DNA of 64,000 nucleotides from Schizochytrium sp. CCTCC M209059. Lineage: Eukaryota > Sar > Bigyra > Thraustochytrida > Thraustochytriidae. Below, piece by piece: positions 12,009-23,646 of the stretch. Location of the stretch: assembly GCA_000818945.1 (NCBI GenBank), contig KN805381.1:1-64000 (forward strand), given 5' to 3'. Below the pieces are notes generated by a model. That model did not search any database and was not told the DNA's origin. It saw nothing but the letters and a program-made list of their open reading frames with translations. The position numbers and the translations under genes are program-made. The number at the start of each line of letters is the position of its first letter. Position 1 is the first letter of the stretch.

Positions 12009-13560
12009 ATGTTCGGCTGGGCCGATGCAACGCTCCAGGCCGACGACTCGGCCTGGCTCATGGGGTCCCTCTTCGACGACGACGACAATGTCGACAACGG
12101 TGCCGGCAAGCGGAATGGCCAAAGAGGAGGACTTAATGAAGATGTGTTTGGTTCGAATCACATGACCGACGCGGACCTGAGCATGTTCAGCTTGTTCGAC
12201 ACAGATGTTCCGTACACGCAGAGTCGATCGTTGGAGAGAGGTCCACGGATCCCGCCGCCTCAGGCGCCAGATGAAATCCGAGCTTCGCTCGCCGACTTCG
12301 CCGGCCTTATGAACCAGGGCGGCACATGCTATCTCAATTCCCTGCTGCAAACGCTGTATCTCTTGCCGCGCTTCAAGCAAGGCATCTATGCCCTCGATGC
12401 AGAAAACGAGCTTGGCTGCGAGAAATCTCCCTCCGCAGATTCTAACAGCGCATCGACGAGTACAGGGCAAAGGGCGCAAGGGGACATCGATGGCGACAAC
12501 AAGGAAAACACCTCGAGTCACCACCAGACCGACGTGGCGGAAGACGACCCGAAGCCCAGCAAATCGAAACAAATGAAGCGAGCTGGACTTCGCGAGCTTC
12601 AGGGCCTTTTCGCGCGCCTTGACACCTCGCTGGAACGCTATGTCTCTACCGTTGCCCTGACGCAGGGCGCTTTCGAGTGGGGCGGTTCCCAGGCGGTGAT
12701 GCAACACGATGTACACGAATTGGTCACAAAGCTACTCGAGCGCGTACATGCAGAGCTCGTCGGGACCTCGCAAGCCACACTTGTAAAGGATACCTTTATC
12801 GGTCACGCCAAAGAAAACGCTGTGCGTTGCGTCGATTGTGGTCACACATCTGGCCGCGAAACACCCTTTATGACTTTATTTGTCAATGTTGATGGCTTTT
12901 CCGATTTGGAAGCTTCTTTGCAAGCTCAGTATTGTGGCGAACCTGAACGTTTGGACGGTTCAAATGCTTACAAGTGCGATGCATGTGGAGATGTGACGGA
13001 GAAAGAGCTTTCGCAGACGCTCACACGTCTGCCCCCGTACCTTTTTCTCAATTTGAACCGCTTCAAGTTCAACTACAACACCGGCCGCCGCGTCAAGATC
13101 TCGACTCGTTTCGAGTTTCCGACCAGCCTCGATGCTCGCAAATTTGCCCCGGTTGCCACGCTCGTCGCGAAGTCCATATGCCAAGATCATAATCTTGCAG
13201 ATGGCATGGATCAAGACGGCGGGGACGATGCTCAAGATGATAATGAGATGTCTTCGTTGGACAGGCCCGATGAGGCGACAAATCTTGGCGATTCAGACGA
13301 TGATGCGTCTCGCGCGAGGAAGAACATCGACGGAAGCTGCGGGAATGACGGAAGTGACGCCTCGTACGCGCTTGTTGGCATTATTTCGCACGCTGGCACG
13401 GGCTACGGCGGTCATTACATGTGCTATTTGCGTGTCGACGCACTATGTCCAGAGCGCATGGACGCGCTCTCGCACACGGAAAACGGGAAAGAAGGCGACT
13501 GGCACCACCCTGCTGACGAGACGCAGACGGCTGGGGAGGACGAAGCGCCTCCGTGTCCTC

Positions 13561-13591
<31 letters not shown>

Positions 13592-16500
13592 AGTAGGGGA
13601 ATGGCAGGTCGTAGAGAATCCAAGACGCAAGTCAGCACGGCGGCGGCAAGAAGAGGCCGTGAAAGAAAATGAAGACATTGAAGATGCCGGTGAAAATGAG
13701 AATGGGGACTCCGATGGCAAATCGGAGAAATCTGTGCGCAAGAAACGCCCCAAGCGCACCAGCAACAGCTCCTGGGGAACTTGGTATAAATTCAATGATA
13801 CGCAAGTCCACAAAGTGTCGACTGGGGAGCTCGCGCAGACATTCTCTGGGAGAAGCTGTGCTTATCTTCTCGTCTATGGCAGGAGAGATGCCATTTCTGC
13901 CGGGACGAACCCGATCCTTTCTGCAATGGTACCCGCATTTTGGAAGGCTGCAACAGAACAGTCGAACCGCCAACTTCGCGAACGCTGGGAACGCTTCGAG
14001 AACCTGCGTCATCTCACCAAGTTTCATGTCCATGTTCTTGGCAATGATGCAGAGTGGAAGGATCCGTTTGTACATTTAAGTCCGGGTCGCATGGGACTTG
14101 GGAATGCGGACAATGAAGTAGACATTGACGCGCGCGCTAGCGTCCTGGAGGCGAGGACTTCACTGATTGAGAGCAGCTGCCGTGAGGCCGACTCATCTTC
14201 AACAAAGGAATGGCGAGTCTTTATCCTCAGCAAAGCCAGGGAAGTGCAAAGTCGAGACGAAGAAAAGGAAAAGACAGACGGCAATAATAATAATATGGGC
14301 CGCTATGCGCTGGCGGAGATTTCAGACAGTGGCCCCCAAGAGACGCTCGACAGTTTTCTCGCCGGCATTTCAGACCCTTCCGCGCACATTCTCGTCTGTC
14401 CAGCAGGCGCACTTGCGGCCGAAGAAACGCCAATTCTTGTTGGTCCGAACGGAGAACCTGCTCAGGTGTATTTGACACTTGTTCCTTCGCGAGACTCTAC
14501 AAAACTATGGTTTGCACAGGGGCGACGCAAGGAGGCTTTAATGGAGCAGATGAAACGTCATGTGCTTCATAATCTTCCAGGTGCTGCTGCACAATCATCG
14601 GCCCTTTTCATTGCTCAAAGAAGCAGTCAGAGCTCCGAGGCCACCGATAACGGTAGCGACGATGCGGAAACGGAATCTGTGGTCGACCTTGACACGGCAG
14701 TAGTCTCACTTGAGGATCTCAAGGGCCGCGAGGTGTTTTACGCAGAATCTGCCGCCGCCGTGCAGGATGAACTGGCGCGTCGGAAGCGAGTCATCAAACT
14801 TTATGTTGCAAACACTTGGCCTGGCGAGGAAACGAGCCCCTCAGGAGCAATTGAAGTCACCGTTGATCCGGAAAACGAAGACGACAAACTTGGAGAAGTT
14901 CTTGCTCGCCTCGCAGCAGTATATTCATGTACCTCCCCAACGGAGGCGTGCCTCATCACGAGTTCAAGCCCCTGTCGCATCATTGAGGATGATGCGATGC
15001 TCTTTGCGTTACCGCAAAACACTTCCTTGAAGTTTACCTCTATATTTGCAGCGCAGGAAGAAGCAGCTGCTGCTAGTGCTGCTGCCGCTGATGGAGGTGC
15101 TGGTGCTGGTGCTGGAGCGCCGATGCTCGAAGCCGGCGGTGACACGAATGCGGACGGATGGCTGCCTCTCGAACCAATTCAGGCACAAGCTTCCGTTTCT
15201 GAATCGATCAAATTTACTCTTGTGCGAGACAACGACCCGACAAGTCTCGCTCTACAAACGACCTCCTCATTGGGAACCACGGCGAATATTCAACGTAGCA
15301 AGCCTGTGACATGGACGGTGGCGCATTCCATGACTCTCGAGGCCATGAAACAAGATGCGCTGGACGCCCTCCTGCCAACTCTCGCAATGGATGAGGAGAA
15401 AGGCGAGGGCGAGGGCGAGGGCGAGGCCAAGGGCGATGCCAAAGATGAGTCCAACGCGTGGCGCTTGCGTTTGACGAACTGGCTCGGCGAGGCGCGCGAT
15501 CTTCTTGCAGAGGCTAAAATCAGCGAGTTCCCAGACGAGGAGGCGAATGCTCTTCTCACTGCGCGTGTCGCGGACTACATTTCGCGCGAGGACGTGCAGC
15601 TTGGGAGTTCAGACGAAATTCTGAAATCGCTGCGCAATCTGGGCGGAGAGTGCCTGGATCACGATCTCGATGTACAAACGGCGCTCGCTTCTCCCGCGCT
15701 GGAGCAGCATGAGGCTGTTGCGAGCCTGTGGAAAACACTGGGTCCTCCTGCGCAGTGCTTGACCCTACTTCCATACACGCTTCAAGATGCTTTGCAGGAT
15801 GTCCGAGGAGCAGATGTCTTGCTTGTTGAACGAGGCAAAACCCCTGTTGATGGCATTGCGACTCTCGCCGTGTATTTGTGGAATGAGGATATTGGCGAAG
15901 CGGAGCTTTCTGTTCCAGAGATTCGCTTGACCGAGCGAGAGGTGCAAGTGTCTCTACGCGGCGCCATCGCGCGAGGTCTTCTCATGAGCGCGGCTGTCGA
16001 CGGTCCTTTGGCGCCACCTCGATGTCGCGAGATGGCTCTCGCGGTTCTCGCCAGCAATATGCTCATACGCAAGCTTGAATATTCGGCACAGCTCGAAAAA
16101 AGCCTCCCCACGACTTTGATTTTTGCTAAATCACTCCCCTTCAAGCTCGGGTCCAAATCGACACCCTCCCGCGTGCCCATTCCAATCGTACTGCATCCGA
16201 GCCGGGACTATGCTCGTTCCAAGGGCAAAAAGAAGCGTGTTCATCTTTGGCTGTGTGAGGTTTTTCCGAACCCTGAAGGCGCTCGCATCCGGAACATTCG
16301 CGAACTCGTCATAGGTCCTGACGAGGAATCCAGCATTCCAGAATGTGCGGCAAAGCTCGTCGGCACGAGTGTGGATGATCTTATTCTTGCGCGACATGAC
16401 GCAAAGGCGCACAAGTGGGAGATTCTGCGCAAAGCAGAGGTTCAAGTTGGCGGCGGCGGCGGCGGCGACGGCAACGGGGAAACCTCTCGTCCTTCTGCCA

Positions 16501-16790
16501 AGAAGAGCAAGGCAAAGACTAAGCGCGACCGGGCCGATGCAAATAAGCGCAAGCTGCAGCATGGTGAGCTTATTGGCTATGTCCGCATCGCAGATCTTGC
16601 GCCAGGTACCAAACCTGGAAGTGCCATCTTTGACACCTGCGCAGACATGCTTGAGCGCAAACTTCAGGCTGAAGCCGCTGAGAAGCGCAAGGTGTCCGTG
16701 CCACAGGACTATATGTCCTACTCCTATGGTGCTGAGGCGGAGCTCAGGCTTGGCGGCGATGGAGATCTTGCTTTTGCAGATTTCTCGTAA
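12009..16790 (+). CDS. ubiquitin-specific protease (USP, peptidase C19; USP40-like)
   Basis: Predicted cysteine deubiquitinase of 1593 residues. The Cys box NQGGTCYLNSLLQTL places the nucleophile at Cys107. The QHDVHELV segment follows, then two CxxC pairs of a zinc finger (VRCVDCG, YKCDACG). The His box GTGYGGHYMCYLR gives His469, and WYKFND (about residue 590) supplies the third catalytic residue. Insertions break the fold: about 60 acidic residues after the Cys box, and about 120 residues with a poly-Ala run between the His box and WYKFND. The remaining ~950 residues look like a series of degenerate ubiquitin-like folds, as in USP40/USP47/USP7 relatives, ending in a Lys-rich stretch. All catalytic residues are present, so it should be active. 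It is head-to-head with the HECT E3. USP class is certain; USP40 orthology is inference. Confidence 0.93.
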
Positions 16791-16856
16791 AGAGTGTCAC
16801 CGCGTCCCATCACCAAGCTTGACATCTGGCGAAGTCCGAGTCCACACTCCAACAAA

Positions 16857-16887
16857 CTACAACAACAACAACAACAACAATAACAAA
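16857..16887. repeat. CAA microsatellite in a short intergenic spacer
   Basis: A CAA run in the 267-bp spacer between the USP stop and the next start at 17058. Low complexity; no gene fits here. Confidence 0.8.
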
Positions 16888-17057
16888 CGTTTTCTTTTTT
16901 ACTTTTTCCCAATGTCTTTTTCTCTTTCTGTTGTTGTTCTCTCTTGACTTTTCTCTTTCTTGGACAATGTTGCGGCAAACGAGGCACGGCTTGCGGTTCT
17001 GCGGTCCAAGCCGGTCGTGCCATTGTCGAAGTTCCCAAGACTGACCACGTCGTTGCA

Positions 17058-19877
17058 ATGGGCGAAAGGGACGCCCTCGACAGCGACGACGACTTTGACA
17101 ACGACACCAAGCGCAAAGATGACAACGACGATGCCGAGGCCGAAGCTGCACTCCAAAAGCTACTGGGTTTTTTCGGACGACTGGACCGAGCGGCGGCGGC
17201 GGCTGCGGAGGAGAGGGAGGAGGCAAAGAGCGATCTTGTGACCGGCGCCTCGAACGAATCGATCATCGCACCTGCTCAGACAGACTTTAGCATCGCTTCC
17301 GTAGCCACGCAGGAAGCGGACCTTGCACCAGAGGTGGTTGTTCCGGAAGGCAGTAAGGATCATCAAAATCTCGCCCCTTCATCTGCAGAAGTTCCAAAGG
17401 ACAGACCCAAGCAAGTCGAAAACGTCGACGAATCAGCAAAAGAAGAGGATCACAAAGACTTCGATCAAGCCATTGACAAGAGCTCCTCCATTGACACTCA
17501 CAAACAGAGGAGAACTGAAGAACCCATACAAGTCACGACCGAAAGTCCAAGACCGGAATCCGACAAACACATTAATAAGGAGACAGCTGAGAGTCCTACG
17601 TCGCAGACGCTCGCAAATGTGTTGAATGACAAAGCGGGAAGTCCCAAGCCGAAGATACGGGAAACTTCACATCGAGGGGAACCGGCTGAAAATCAAACGC
17701 AAAAGCCCAACGAAGAAAGGTCCTCAGCAAGCGAAAGTTTAAAGCACGAAGAGGTTCTTGAAGCAAAAGATGGGCTGCACGATAACGCAGTGAAGGAAAC
17801 TAGCACCAAGGATGCTCCCCTATCTCCCAATGTGCAGAAGACAAGCGCTGCCGCGCCGAAATTCAAGCCCACGATGCTGGTGGAAACGTTGGATGAAAGC
17901 GATCTAGAGAATGAGCGCAGCAATTCAGAGGATGAGCGCCACGTAGAAGACGACAACGACGACGTTCTCTCCGATGGTGAGCATCAAGTTAAGGCTGTCT
18001 CGCCGGTTGTCTCCCCAGGCGTCTCTGGTACATCTATCAACCCTCTGTATAATAAAAGAGAAGCTAACGTCTCGTCAAACAAGCTCGCAGCAGGTCGAGT
18101 GCCCAAAGATGCACCGCATTTCCAACAAAAGCCTCCATCTCTTTTATCTCAGCGATCTTTGTCCTCGAATACGTCGTCTTCATCGGCTCAGTCTGTCTCT
18201 CAGGAGTCGCTCTTCAAGCAAGAATTAGAAAAAGCAAATTGCGCGACAACACAAAACTCGATGCAGTCACATCCTTTTCCTCAGACGCCGCCTTTGATCC
18301 AGACAGATGCCCCGGAGCCGGTAGCAAAGCAAGAGCCAATGACTCCTCAAGCAAGTAACGTTCGAGCGCCGAACGAAGTGAGTATGTCTGCTGCACAGGC
18401 GGCACAAGGCTTTTATACGCCAACTTCGAAGCTACATTTGAGCACGAAAAGCTTAGAGCCAGAATCTCCGCTGCTCTCTGTGTCGCAACGAACATATCGT
18501 AGTGCTGGCGAAAACTTGTGGGAAAATGTTGACCATGATGACCGCATCTCTACCTTTTCATTGCGACACGTTGTGGCTGCGCGGAAGCCTGCGAAGAGGG
18601 ACGAGACGTCCTACCCTGAATGGCTCGAGACTGTGGAGCTCTTGGCTCACAAGTTGCCAAACAAAGGCCCTCTTCGTCGCACGGCGCTTATCATATCAGC
18701 TGTCACATATGCGTCGCTAAGTACGTCCACGTTAGCGTCTTTTGCGAATGCGCCGAAGGATATCATTGAAGCCAAGGTCCCGGTTGGCGTCATGCCTGCG
18801 GTGCACCGGGAGTTGACGCGTTTCTTTCTCAACTTTACATTCGAGGAGCGACATCGCGTGCGCGAGCTATGTCTCGTCCCAGGAATGACCTTTGGCGTTG
18901 CTCGAGCCTTGGTGAAAACGTATGGCGTGGAGGTGATGAACTCCACGGAAACGCCAGCGAGTCTTTCGGCAATGCTTGAGGTTTCTTCACTGCAGCGAAT
19001 GGGTATGTTGGCGGCGCTTATGGATGGCAGACTTTGCCGTGGTTCGCAGCATCAGCAGCAGCATCAGCAGCACCAGCAGTACCAGCAGCATCAGCAGCAT
19101 CAGCGACTGAAAGAAGAGAAGGTGAATAGCGCTCATCAGCTCAAAGTTTCAGGAATGAGTCCAAGCCAGCCAGCAGATTGTCCTCGTCAGCCAGAGAAAA
19201 AAGAGGATCATCCCAAGGCCTTTCCCATGCCGACGTCGCAGCGTGAAAGCGCGTCCTCGCATTTCTCGCATCCAGAGAGCAAAGAATTTGACGTATTGCA
19301 TGTGGAGGTTCCTGAGATTTGGCAAGGCATGTACGAACGAGTTCTTGTTACTGTGGGCAATAAGCTAGTCTCGCTTACTGAGGTAGTTTCGCAGGTGCCG
19401 GAATTTTTCGCGCTGGAGACGTCAGGTCCGCTGCGCGTGCAGCGCAAAGTAGGCGTGATTGAAGAGCGCAACGTTTCGGGCCAGTCCGTGGAAATGCGGC
19501 GCATGATTGGCATCCGGAAAAGTGCGCAGCCTCAGCAACACATCGTTGTAGATATTCTCGTGGTTCACGAAAGGTTGGCTGTAAAGGATGCTGCTGGCGA
19601 CCAAGGGGTGCAAAGTCAAGGTCAACCGACAAATGGTCTACTTACTGATCTGATGAAACTGTATTTTAGGTCGCATGCCAAACAAGCAAGCGCCGACTCT
19701 CGCAGCGCTGCCGCGCAGGCATTAGGTGCTTTGCAAGACCAGCTCCAAGTGCGCTTTCCCGACGCGTTGGGAACGCTACGACAATTTTTAGCGCTCGAGG
19801 GCCAGGCAGAGTCCACATCGTCGGCGTCGTCTCCTGCGGGCAAATCAGTTCTCGGCAAGAGGCAAAGACTTTTGTGA
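17058..19877 (+). CDS. unrecognised 939-residue acidic protein
   Basis: I chose ATG 17058 (MGERDALDSDDD); the frame runs on upstream but has no earlier ATG. The first ~500 residues are low-complexity, rich in Glu, Lys, Ser and Pro, and probably disordered. An ordered block follows at about 515-690, rich in hydrophobic helices (YPEWLETVELLAHKLP; FTFEERHRVRELCLVPG). Its end, LCLVPGMTFGVARALVKTYG plus a second helical hairpin, faintly resembles helix-hairpin-helix units, but I would not assign a DNA-binding role. A His/Gln run lies near 690-710. A second ordered block at about 755-905 contains alternating strands and ends in helices; the C-terminus is GKRQRLL, a possible nuclear signal. Same strand as the USP, 267 bp downstream. 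No family recognised. Confidence 0.8.
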   Translation: MGERDALDSDDDFDNDTKRKDDNDDAEAEAALQKLLGFFGRLDRAAAAAAEEREEAKSDLVTGASNESIIAPAQTDFSIASVATQEADLAPEVVVPEGSKDHQNLAPSSAEVPKDRPKQVENVDESAKEEDHKDFDQAIDKSSSIDTHKQRRTEEPIQVTTESPRPESDKHINKETAESPTSQTLANVLNDKAGSPKPKIRETSHRGEPAENQTQKPNEERSSASESLKHEEVLEAKDGLHDNAVKETSTKDAPLSPNVQKTSAAAPKFKPTMLVETLDESDLENERSNSEDERHVEDDNDDVLSDGEHQVKAVSPVVSPGVSGTSINPLYNKREANVSSNKLAAGRVPKDAPHFQQKPPSLLSQRSLSSNTSSSSAQSVSQESLFKQELEKANCATTQNSMQSHPFPQTPPLIQTDAPEPVAKQEPMTPQASNVRAPNEVSMSAAQAAQGFYTPTSKLHLSTKSLEPESPLLSVSQRTYRSAGENLWENVDHDDRISTFSLRHVVAARKPAKRDETSYPEWLETVELLAHKLPNKGPLRRTALIISAVTYASLSTSTLASFANAPKDIIEAKVPVGVMPAVHRELTRFFLNFTFEERHRVRELCLVPGMTFGVARALVKTYGVEVMNSTETPASLSAMLEVSSLQRMGMLAALMDGRLCRGSQHQQQHQQHQQYQQHQQHQRLKEEKVNSAHQLKVSGMSPSQPADCPRQPEKKEDHPKAFPMPTSQRESASSHFSHPESKEFDVLHVEVPEIWQGMYERVLVTVGNKLVSLTEVVSQVPEFFALETSGPLRVQRKVGVIEERNVSGQSVEMRRMIGIRKSAQPQQHIVVDILVVHERLAVKDAAGDQGVQSQGQPTNGLLTDLMKLYFRSHAKQASADSRSAAAQALGALQDQLQVRFPDALGTLRQFLALEGQAESTSSASSPAGKSVLGKRQRLL

Positions 19878-20145
19878 ATCACGAAAACATTCTAGCCCGA
19901 GCAGTCGAGAGTGCCTGAGCGATCTGGCCATGTGCATAATAACAGCTCATACATCTTGATCACGTCTTTGCCCGCTACCCACGAAATAAAGGAGAAGAAT
20001 GTTGAGCAAACTTTGGCTGTCTTAGTGACATTTTTTTTCTCTCTCGGAAAAATCTTTGGCCTACACGAAGATCAAATTCAAGATCAAGATCAAATTCAAT
20101 GGGCCTATCAAGATCGATCATTGAAAATATCGGCTGCTTATCGAT
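19878..20145. other. convergent spacer
   Basis: 268 bp between two convergent stop codons, holding both 3' ends. An AATAAA-like signal (GAAATAAAG) lies near 19983 for the plus-strand gene. An AGATCAA-type short repeat occupies about 20068-20100. Confidence 0.6.
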
Positions 20146-23100
20146 TTAGGGGACCTGGTCGACAGAGAGAAAGTAATGAGTTCCGGCCTCAAGCTTGTAG
20201 AGCTTGCCATCGAGCGTGAGCTCGAGCGAGGAGCTGGCCTCCTTCTTGAGCCATTCGTAGTCCATCGAGGCAATGCAGCTAGTGAGAGATTGAGCCACGG
20301 CGGCATCGACGCCAAGAGACTTGGCGAGCGCGTCAGGCTTGGCTACAATGGGGCACGGGTTGCAGAGAATCACGGTAAATTGCGTGTCGTTAACCTCATC
20401 CGTGTTAGTAGCCAACACAGGGGCGTAGCTGGGGCAGACGGACACCGGATGCAAGCGCTGGCGAATGACCGAAGTGACATACTCGCTCTCAGCCTGAATG
20501 GATTCATGCACGATTTGCACAGCGTCGGCGTCGCCCTCGACACCGTAGTAGACGTCGAGGACGTCCTCGAGCTTGACACCAGCAGCCTTGCGGAGCTTCT
20601 GCACACGGCTAGTGACTTCGCGAGCAACCTGGCCGTACAGCAGAGACTTGTCAAAGAAGGTGTCGAGGACCACAACAACGTTGGAGGGAGTGACCTTGGC
20701 CTTGTACTTGGACTCGTCCGCGACAACAACGCGGTTGAGAAAGACCTGGTCGGTGGTGAGCTCGACATCCTCGACAGTCATTTTGCCGGACTCCTGAAAG
20801 GCAGCGAGCTCTTCGTGCGAGAGCTTCTGGACAGCCTTGTTGATCGGGCCAAACTTCTTGCCGAGGAGCACACCAAGGACAGCTCCGTTAGCCTTGGCAC
20901 TGAGCTTGCAGAACTGCTGCTCGTCGGTCGTCACGGAAACCTTGCGGACGTTGAGCTCGATCTCAATGTACTCCTTGAGCGTGAGGATATCGTCGAGCGT
21001 CTCCTGGTCCTTGTTGGCGATGATAAGCTCGCGCAGCGGACGCTTGAGCGGGAGCTCGTTGCCGCGCGCAAGACGACCTGCCGTGATAATCTCGCGAAGG
21101 TGACGCATACGCATGACCATTTTCTCATCAATGAGTGATTCATCAACCTCGGGAATGCTGAGGTAATGCACGCTTGCCTTGCGTTCGTCATCGGGGCGAG
21201 CCAAACGGCGGTAGAGGAACTCCGCGAAAAAGGGAGTGAAGGGGGCCATGAGCTTGGAAAGCGAAAGCAGGACCGTGTAGAGGCAGTACAAGCCAACCTT
21301 GGTGTCGTCCTCGCTGGAGTCGGCCATGCCGCCCTTGAGACGCGAGCGGTTGAGGCGCACGTACATGTTGGTAAGGTTGTCGATAAAGTCGACCAGGCGG
21401 GGCACCACCGTGTAGAGGCGGTAGGCCTCCATTTCCTGGCGCACAAACTTGATGAGGCCGTTGAGCGAAGCCTGGATCCAGCGGTCCATAATGTTTTGGG
21501 ATCCACGCGCGGTTTCAAAGGCGATGCTGCGGTCAAAGGTCCAGCCGCTGTTATCGCGCTCAGCACGCGCCACATTCTGCGTCAAAAACCGGTAGGCATT
21601 GTACCATGGGTTGAAGATTTCCTTGACGTTCTGGAGGACGCCTTCCTCGGAGAAGCGGAGAGGCTCGGCACGCACGACCGGCGAGTTGATGAGGTAGAGG
21701 CGCAGAGCGTCGGCGCCATACGACTCGACCACGTTCATGGGATCCGGGTAGTTCTTGAGACGCTTGCTCATCTTCTTGCCATCCTCGGCAAGAACAAGAC
21801 CGTTGACAATGAGGTTCTTCATGGCCGGGCGGCTAAAGAGTGCCGTGGACAGCACCATGAGCGTGTAGAACCAACCGCGAGTTTGGTCAAGACCCTCGGC
21901 GATGAAATCGGCAGGGAAACCCTTTTCGAAACGCTCCTTGTTCTCAAACGGGTAGTGCAGCTGGGCGTAAGGCATGGAACCGGACTCGAACCAGCAGTCA
22001 AAAACCTCGGGAATGCGGCGCAAGACACCCTTGCCCTGTTTGCTGGGGATCGTGATGTCATCAATGCTTTCACGATGCAAGTCAGTGACCTCGCGTCCAG
22101 AAAGCTCCTGAAGCTCCTCAATGGAGCCAATCACAACGATCTCCTCCTCGTCGTCGCTCATCCAAATTGGCAACGGCGTACCCCAGTACCGGTTGCGCGA
22201 GATGTTCCAGTCACGCGCCTGGACAAGCCAGTTGTGGAAGCGCTTTTCCTTGACAGTAGCAGGGACCCAGTAGGTTTCGAGGTTGTTCTGCAGGAGGTTC
22301 TCCTTGATCGGGTCGAGGCGAACGAACCAGCTGGGCACGGCGCGATAGATGAGAGGGGTGTCGGAGCGCCAGCAAAAGGGGTACGAGTGCATGATGGAGT
22401 TCTTGCTAACCAGACGACCAGCAGCCTTGACAGCGGCGCAAATGTCGTTGTCGGCCTCCTTTACGTAGCGGCCCACAAAATCGGTGATCTCCGTGGTGAA
22501 ACGGCCGTCAGCATCAACGGGGCAGGGAAGGTCGCCGCCGGCGACAATGACGCCCTGCTCCATGCAAACGCGGTAATCGTCCTCACCAAAACCAGGGGCG
22601 TTGTGCACAATACCCGTACCACTATCGTCCGTGACGTAGCCATCGACGAGAACGCGGAAGGCCTTTTCCCAGTGGGCAAAGTAGGGAAAAAGAGGTTCAT
22701 ACTCCTTGCCCTCGAGGTCCTTGCCGAGGAACTCCTTGAGGATCTCCCACTCGCCGCCCTTGTACTTGGCCTTTTGCTTGAGCATCTTGGGGTAGAGCTG
22801 GGACAGGCGGTCCTTGGCAAGAATGTACTGCTTGCCGGTAGCCAGGTCCTTGATCTGCACGTAGGTAAATTCAGGGTTGACACAGAGCGCCATGTTGCTA
22901 GGCAGAGTCCAGGGGGTGGTGGTCCAGGCAACAAAGGCGACCTCAGGGTCCTCCTTGAGCGGGAAGGCGACAACGACGGCCGGGTCAGAGACGTCCTTGT
23001 AGTTGGAGGTGGCCTCAAAGTTGCTGAGAGGGGTGGTGCAGCCCGTAGAGTAAGGCATGACGCGGAATCCCTTGTAGACGAGGTCCTTTTCGAAGATGGT

Positions 23101-23646
23101 CTTGAAGACCCACCACACGGACTCCATGTACCAGGGCTCCATGGTTTTGTAGTCATTCTTGAAATCGATCCAGCGACCCATACGCTTCACAATGCGTTCC
23201 CACTCGCTGCAGTACCGCGTGACGATGCTACGGCACTCGGCATTGTACTTGGCGATGCCCATCTTGGCAACATCGTCACTTCCGGTGATGCCGAGCTTTT
23301 TGTCGATCTCGTATTCGACGGGAAGACCGTGGCAATCCCAGCCGAACCTGCGCGAGACGTGGTAGCCCGTCAAACTCGCGTACCGGGTCACAATATCCTT
23401 GATTGTGCCTGCCAGAATGTGACCGTAGTGGGGCATGCCGGTGGCAAAGGGCGGGCCATCGTAAAAGGTGTACTCCGGGCGTCCCTCCTCAATCGCCATT
23501 TGCATGCTCTTTTGAAAGGCGTCGGACTCCTCCCAGAAATCCAAGACTTCCCGCTCCATCGTCGGGAACGAGAATCTGTCCGAGACATGCTCGAACGAGG
23601 CGCTGCCGCTCTCGCCGGCGCCCTCTTCGTCCTTGGTCGTCGCCAT
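20146..23646 (-). CDS. IARS1: isoleucyl-tRNA synthetase, cytosolic type
   Basis: Class I aminoacyl-tRNA synthetase that charges tRNA-Ile. Start at 23646 (MATTKDEEGAG) gives 1166 residues; the frame extends upstream as a low-complexity leader (MRRVRASGRAGERASERRG…) that I exclude. The HIGH motif appears as HYGH at residues 73-76, followed by GWDCHGLPVE; the KMSKS loop is GKKMSKRLKNYPDP near residue 624. The CP1 editing domain lies between them, and an anticodon-binding helical domain plus a long C-terminal extension follow, as in eukaryotic cytosolic enzymes. The codons are strongly biased, consistent with high expression, and this creates a 1051-codon open frame on the opposite strand that is not a gene. 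No organelle-targeting leader is evident on the chosen start. Confidence 0.97.
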   Translation of the reverse strand: MATTKDEEGAGESGSASFEHVSDRFSFPTMEREVLDFWEESDAFQKSMQMAIEEGRPEYTFYDGPPFATGMPHYGHILAGTIKDIVTRYASLTGYHVSRRFGWDCHGLPVEYEIDKKLGITGSDDVAKMGIAKYNAECRSIVTRYCSEWERIVKRMGRWIDFKNDYKTMEPWYMESVWWVFKTIFEKDLVYKGFRVMPYSTGCTTPLSNFEATSNYKDVSDPAVVVAFPLKEDPEVAFVAWTTTPWTLPSNMALCVNPEFTYVQIKDLATGKQYILAKDRLSQLYPKMLKQKAKYKGGEWEILKEFLGKDLEGKEYEPLFPYFAHWEKAFRVLVDGYVTDDSGTGIVHNAPGFGEDDYRVCMEQGVIVAGGDLPCPVDADGRFTTEITDFVGRYVKEADNDICAAVKAAGRLVSKNSIMHSYPFCWRSDTPLIYRAVPSWFVRLDPIKENLLQNNLETYWVPATVKEKRFHNWLVQARDWNISRNRYWGTPLPIWMSDDEEEIVVIGSIEELQELSGREVTDLHRESIDDITIPSKQGKGVLRRIPEVFDCWFESGSMPYAQLHYPFENKERFEKGFPADFIAEGLDQTRGWFYTLMVLSTALFSRPAMKNLIVNGLVLAEDGKKMSKRLKNYPDPMNVVESYGADALRLYLINSPVVRAEPLRFSEEGVLQNVKEIFNPWYNAYRFLTQNVARAERDNSGWTFDRSIAFETARGSQNIMDRWIQASLNGLIKFVRQEMEAYRLYTVVPRLVDFIDNLTNMYVRLNRSRLKGGMADSSEDDTKVGLYCLYTVLLSLSKLMAPFTPFFAEFLYRRLARPDDERKASVHYLSIPEVDESLIDEKMVMRMRHLREIITAGRLARGNELPLKRPLRELIIANKDQETLDDILTLKEYIEIELNVRKVSVTTDEQQFCKLSAKANGAVLGVLLGKKFGPINKAVQKLSHEELAAFQESGKMTVEDVELTTDQVFLNRVVVADESKYKAKVTPSNVVVVLDTFFDKSLLYGQVAREVTSRVQKLRKAAGVKLEDVLDVYYGVEGDADAVQIVHESIQAESEYVTSVIRQRLHPVSVCPSYAPVLATNTDEVNDTQFTVILCNPCPIVAKPDALAKSLGVDAAVAQSLTSCIASMDYEWLKKEASSSLELTLDGKLYKLEAGTHYFLSVDQVP

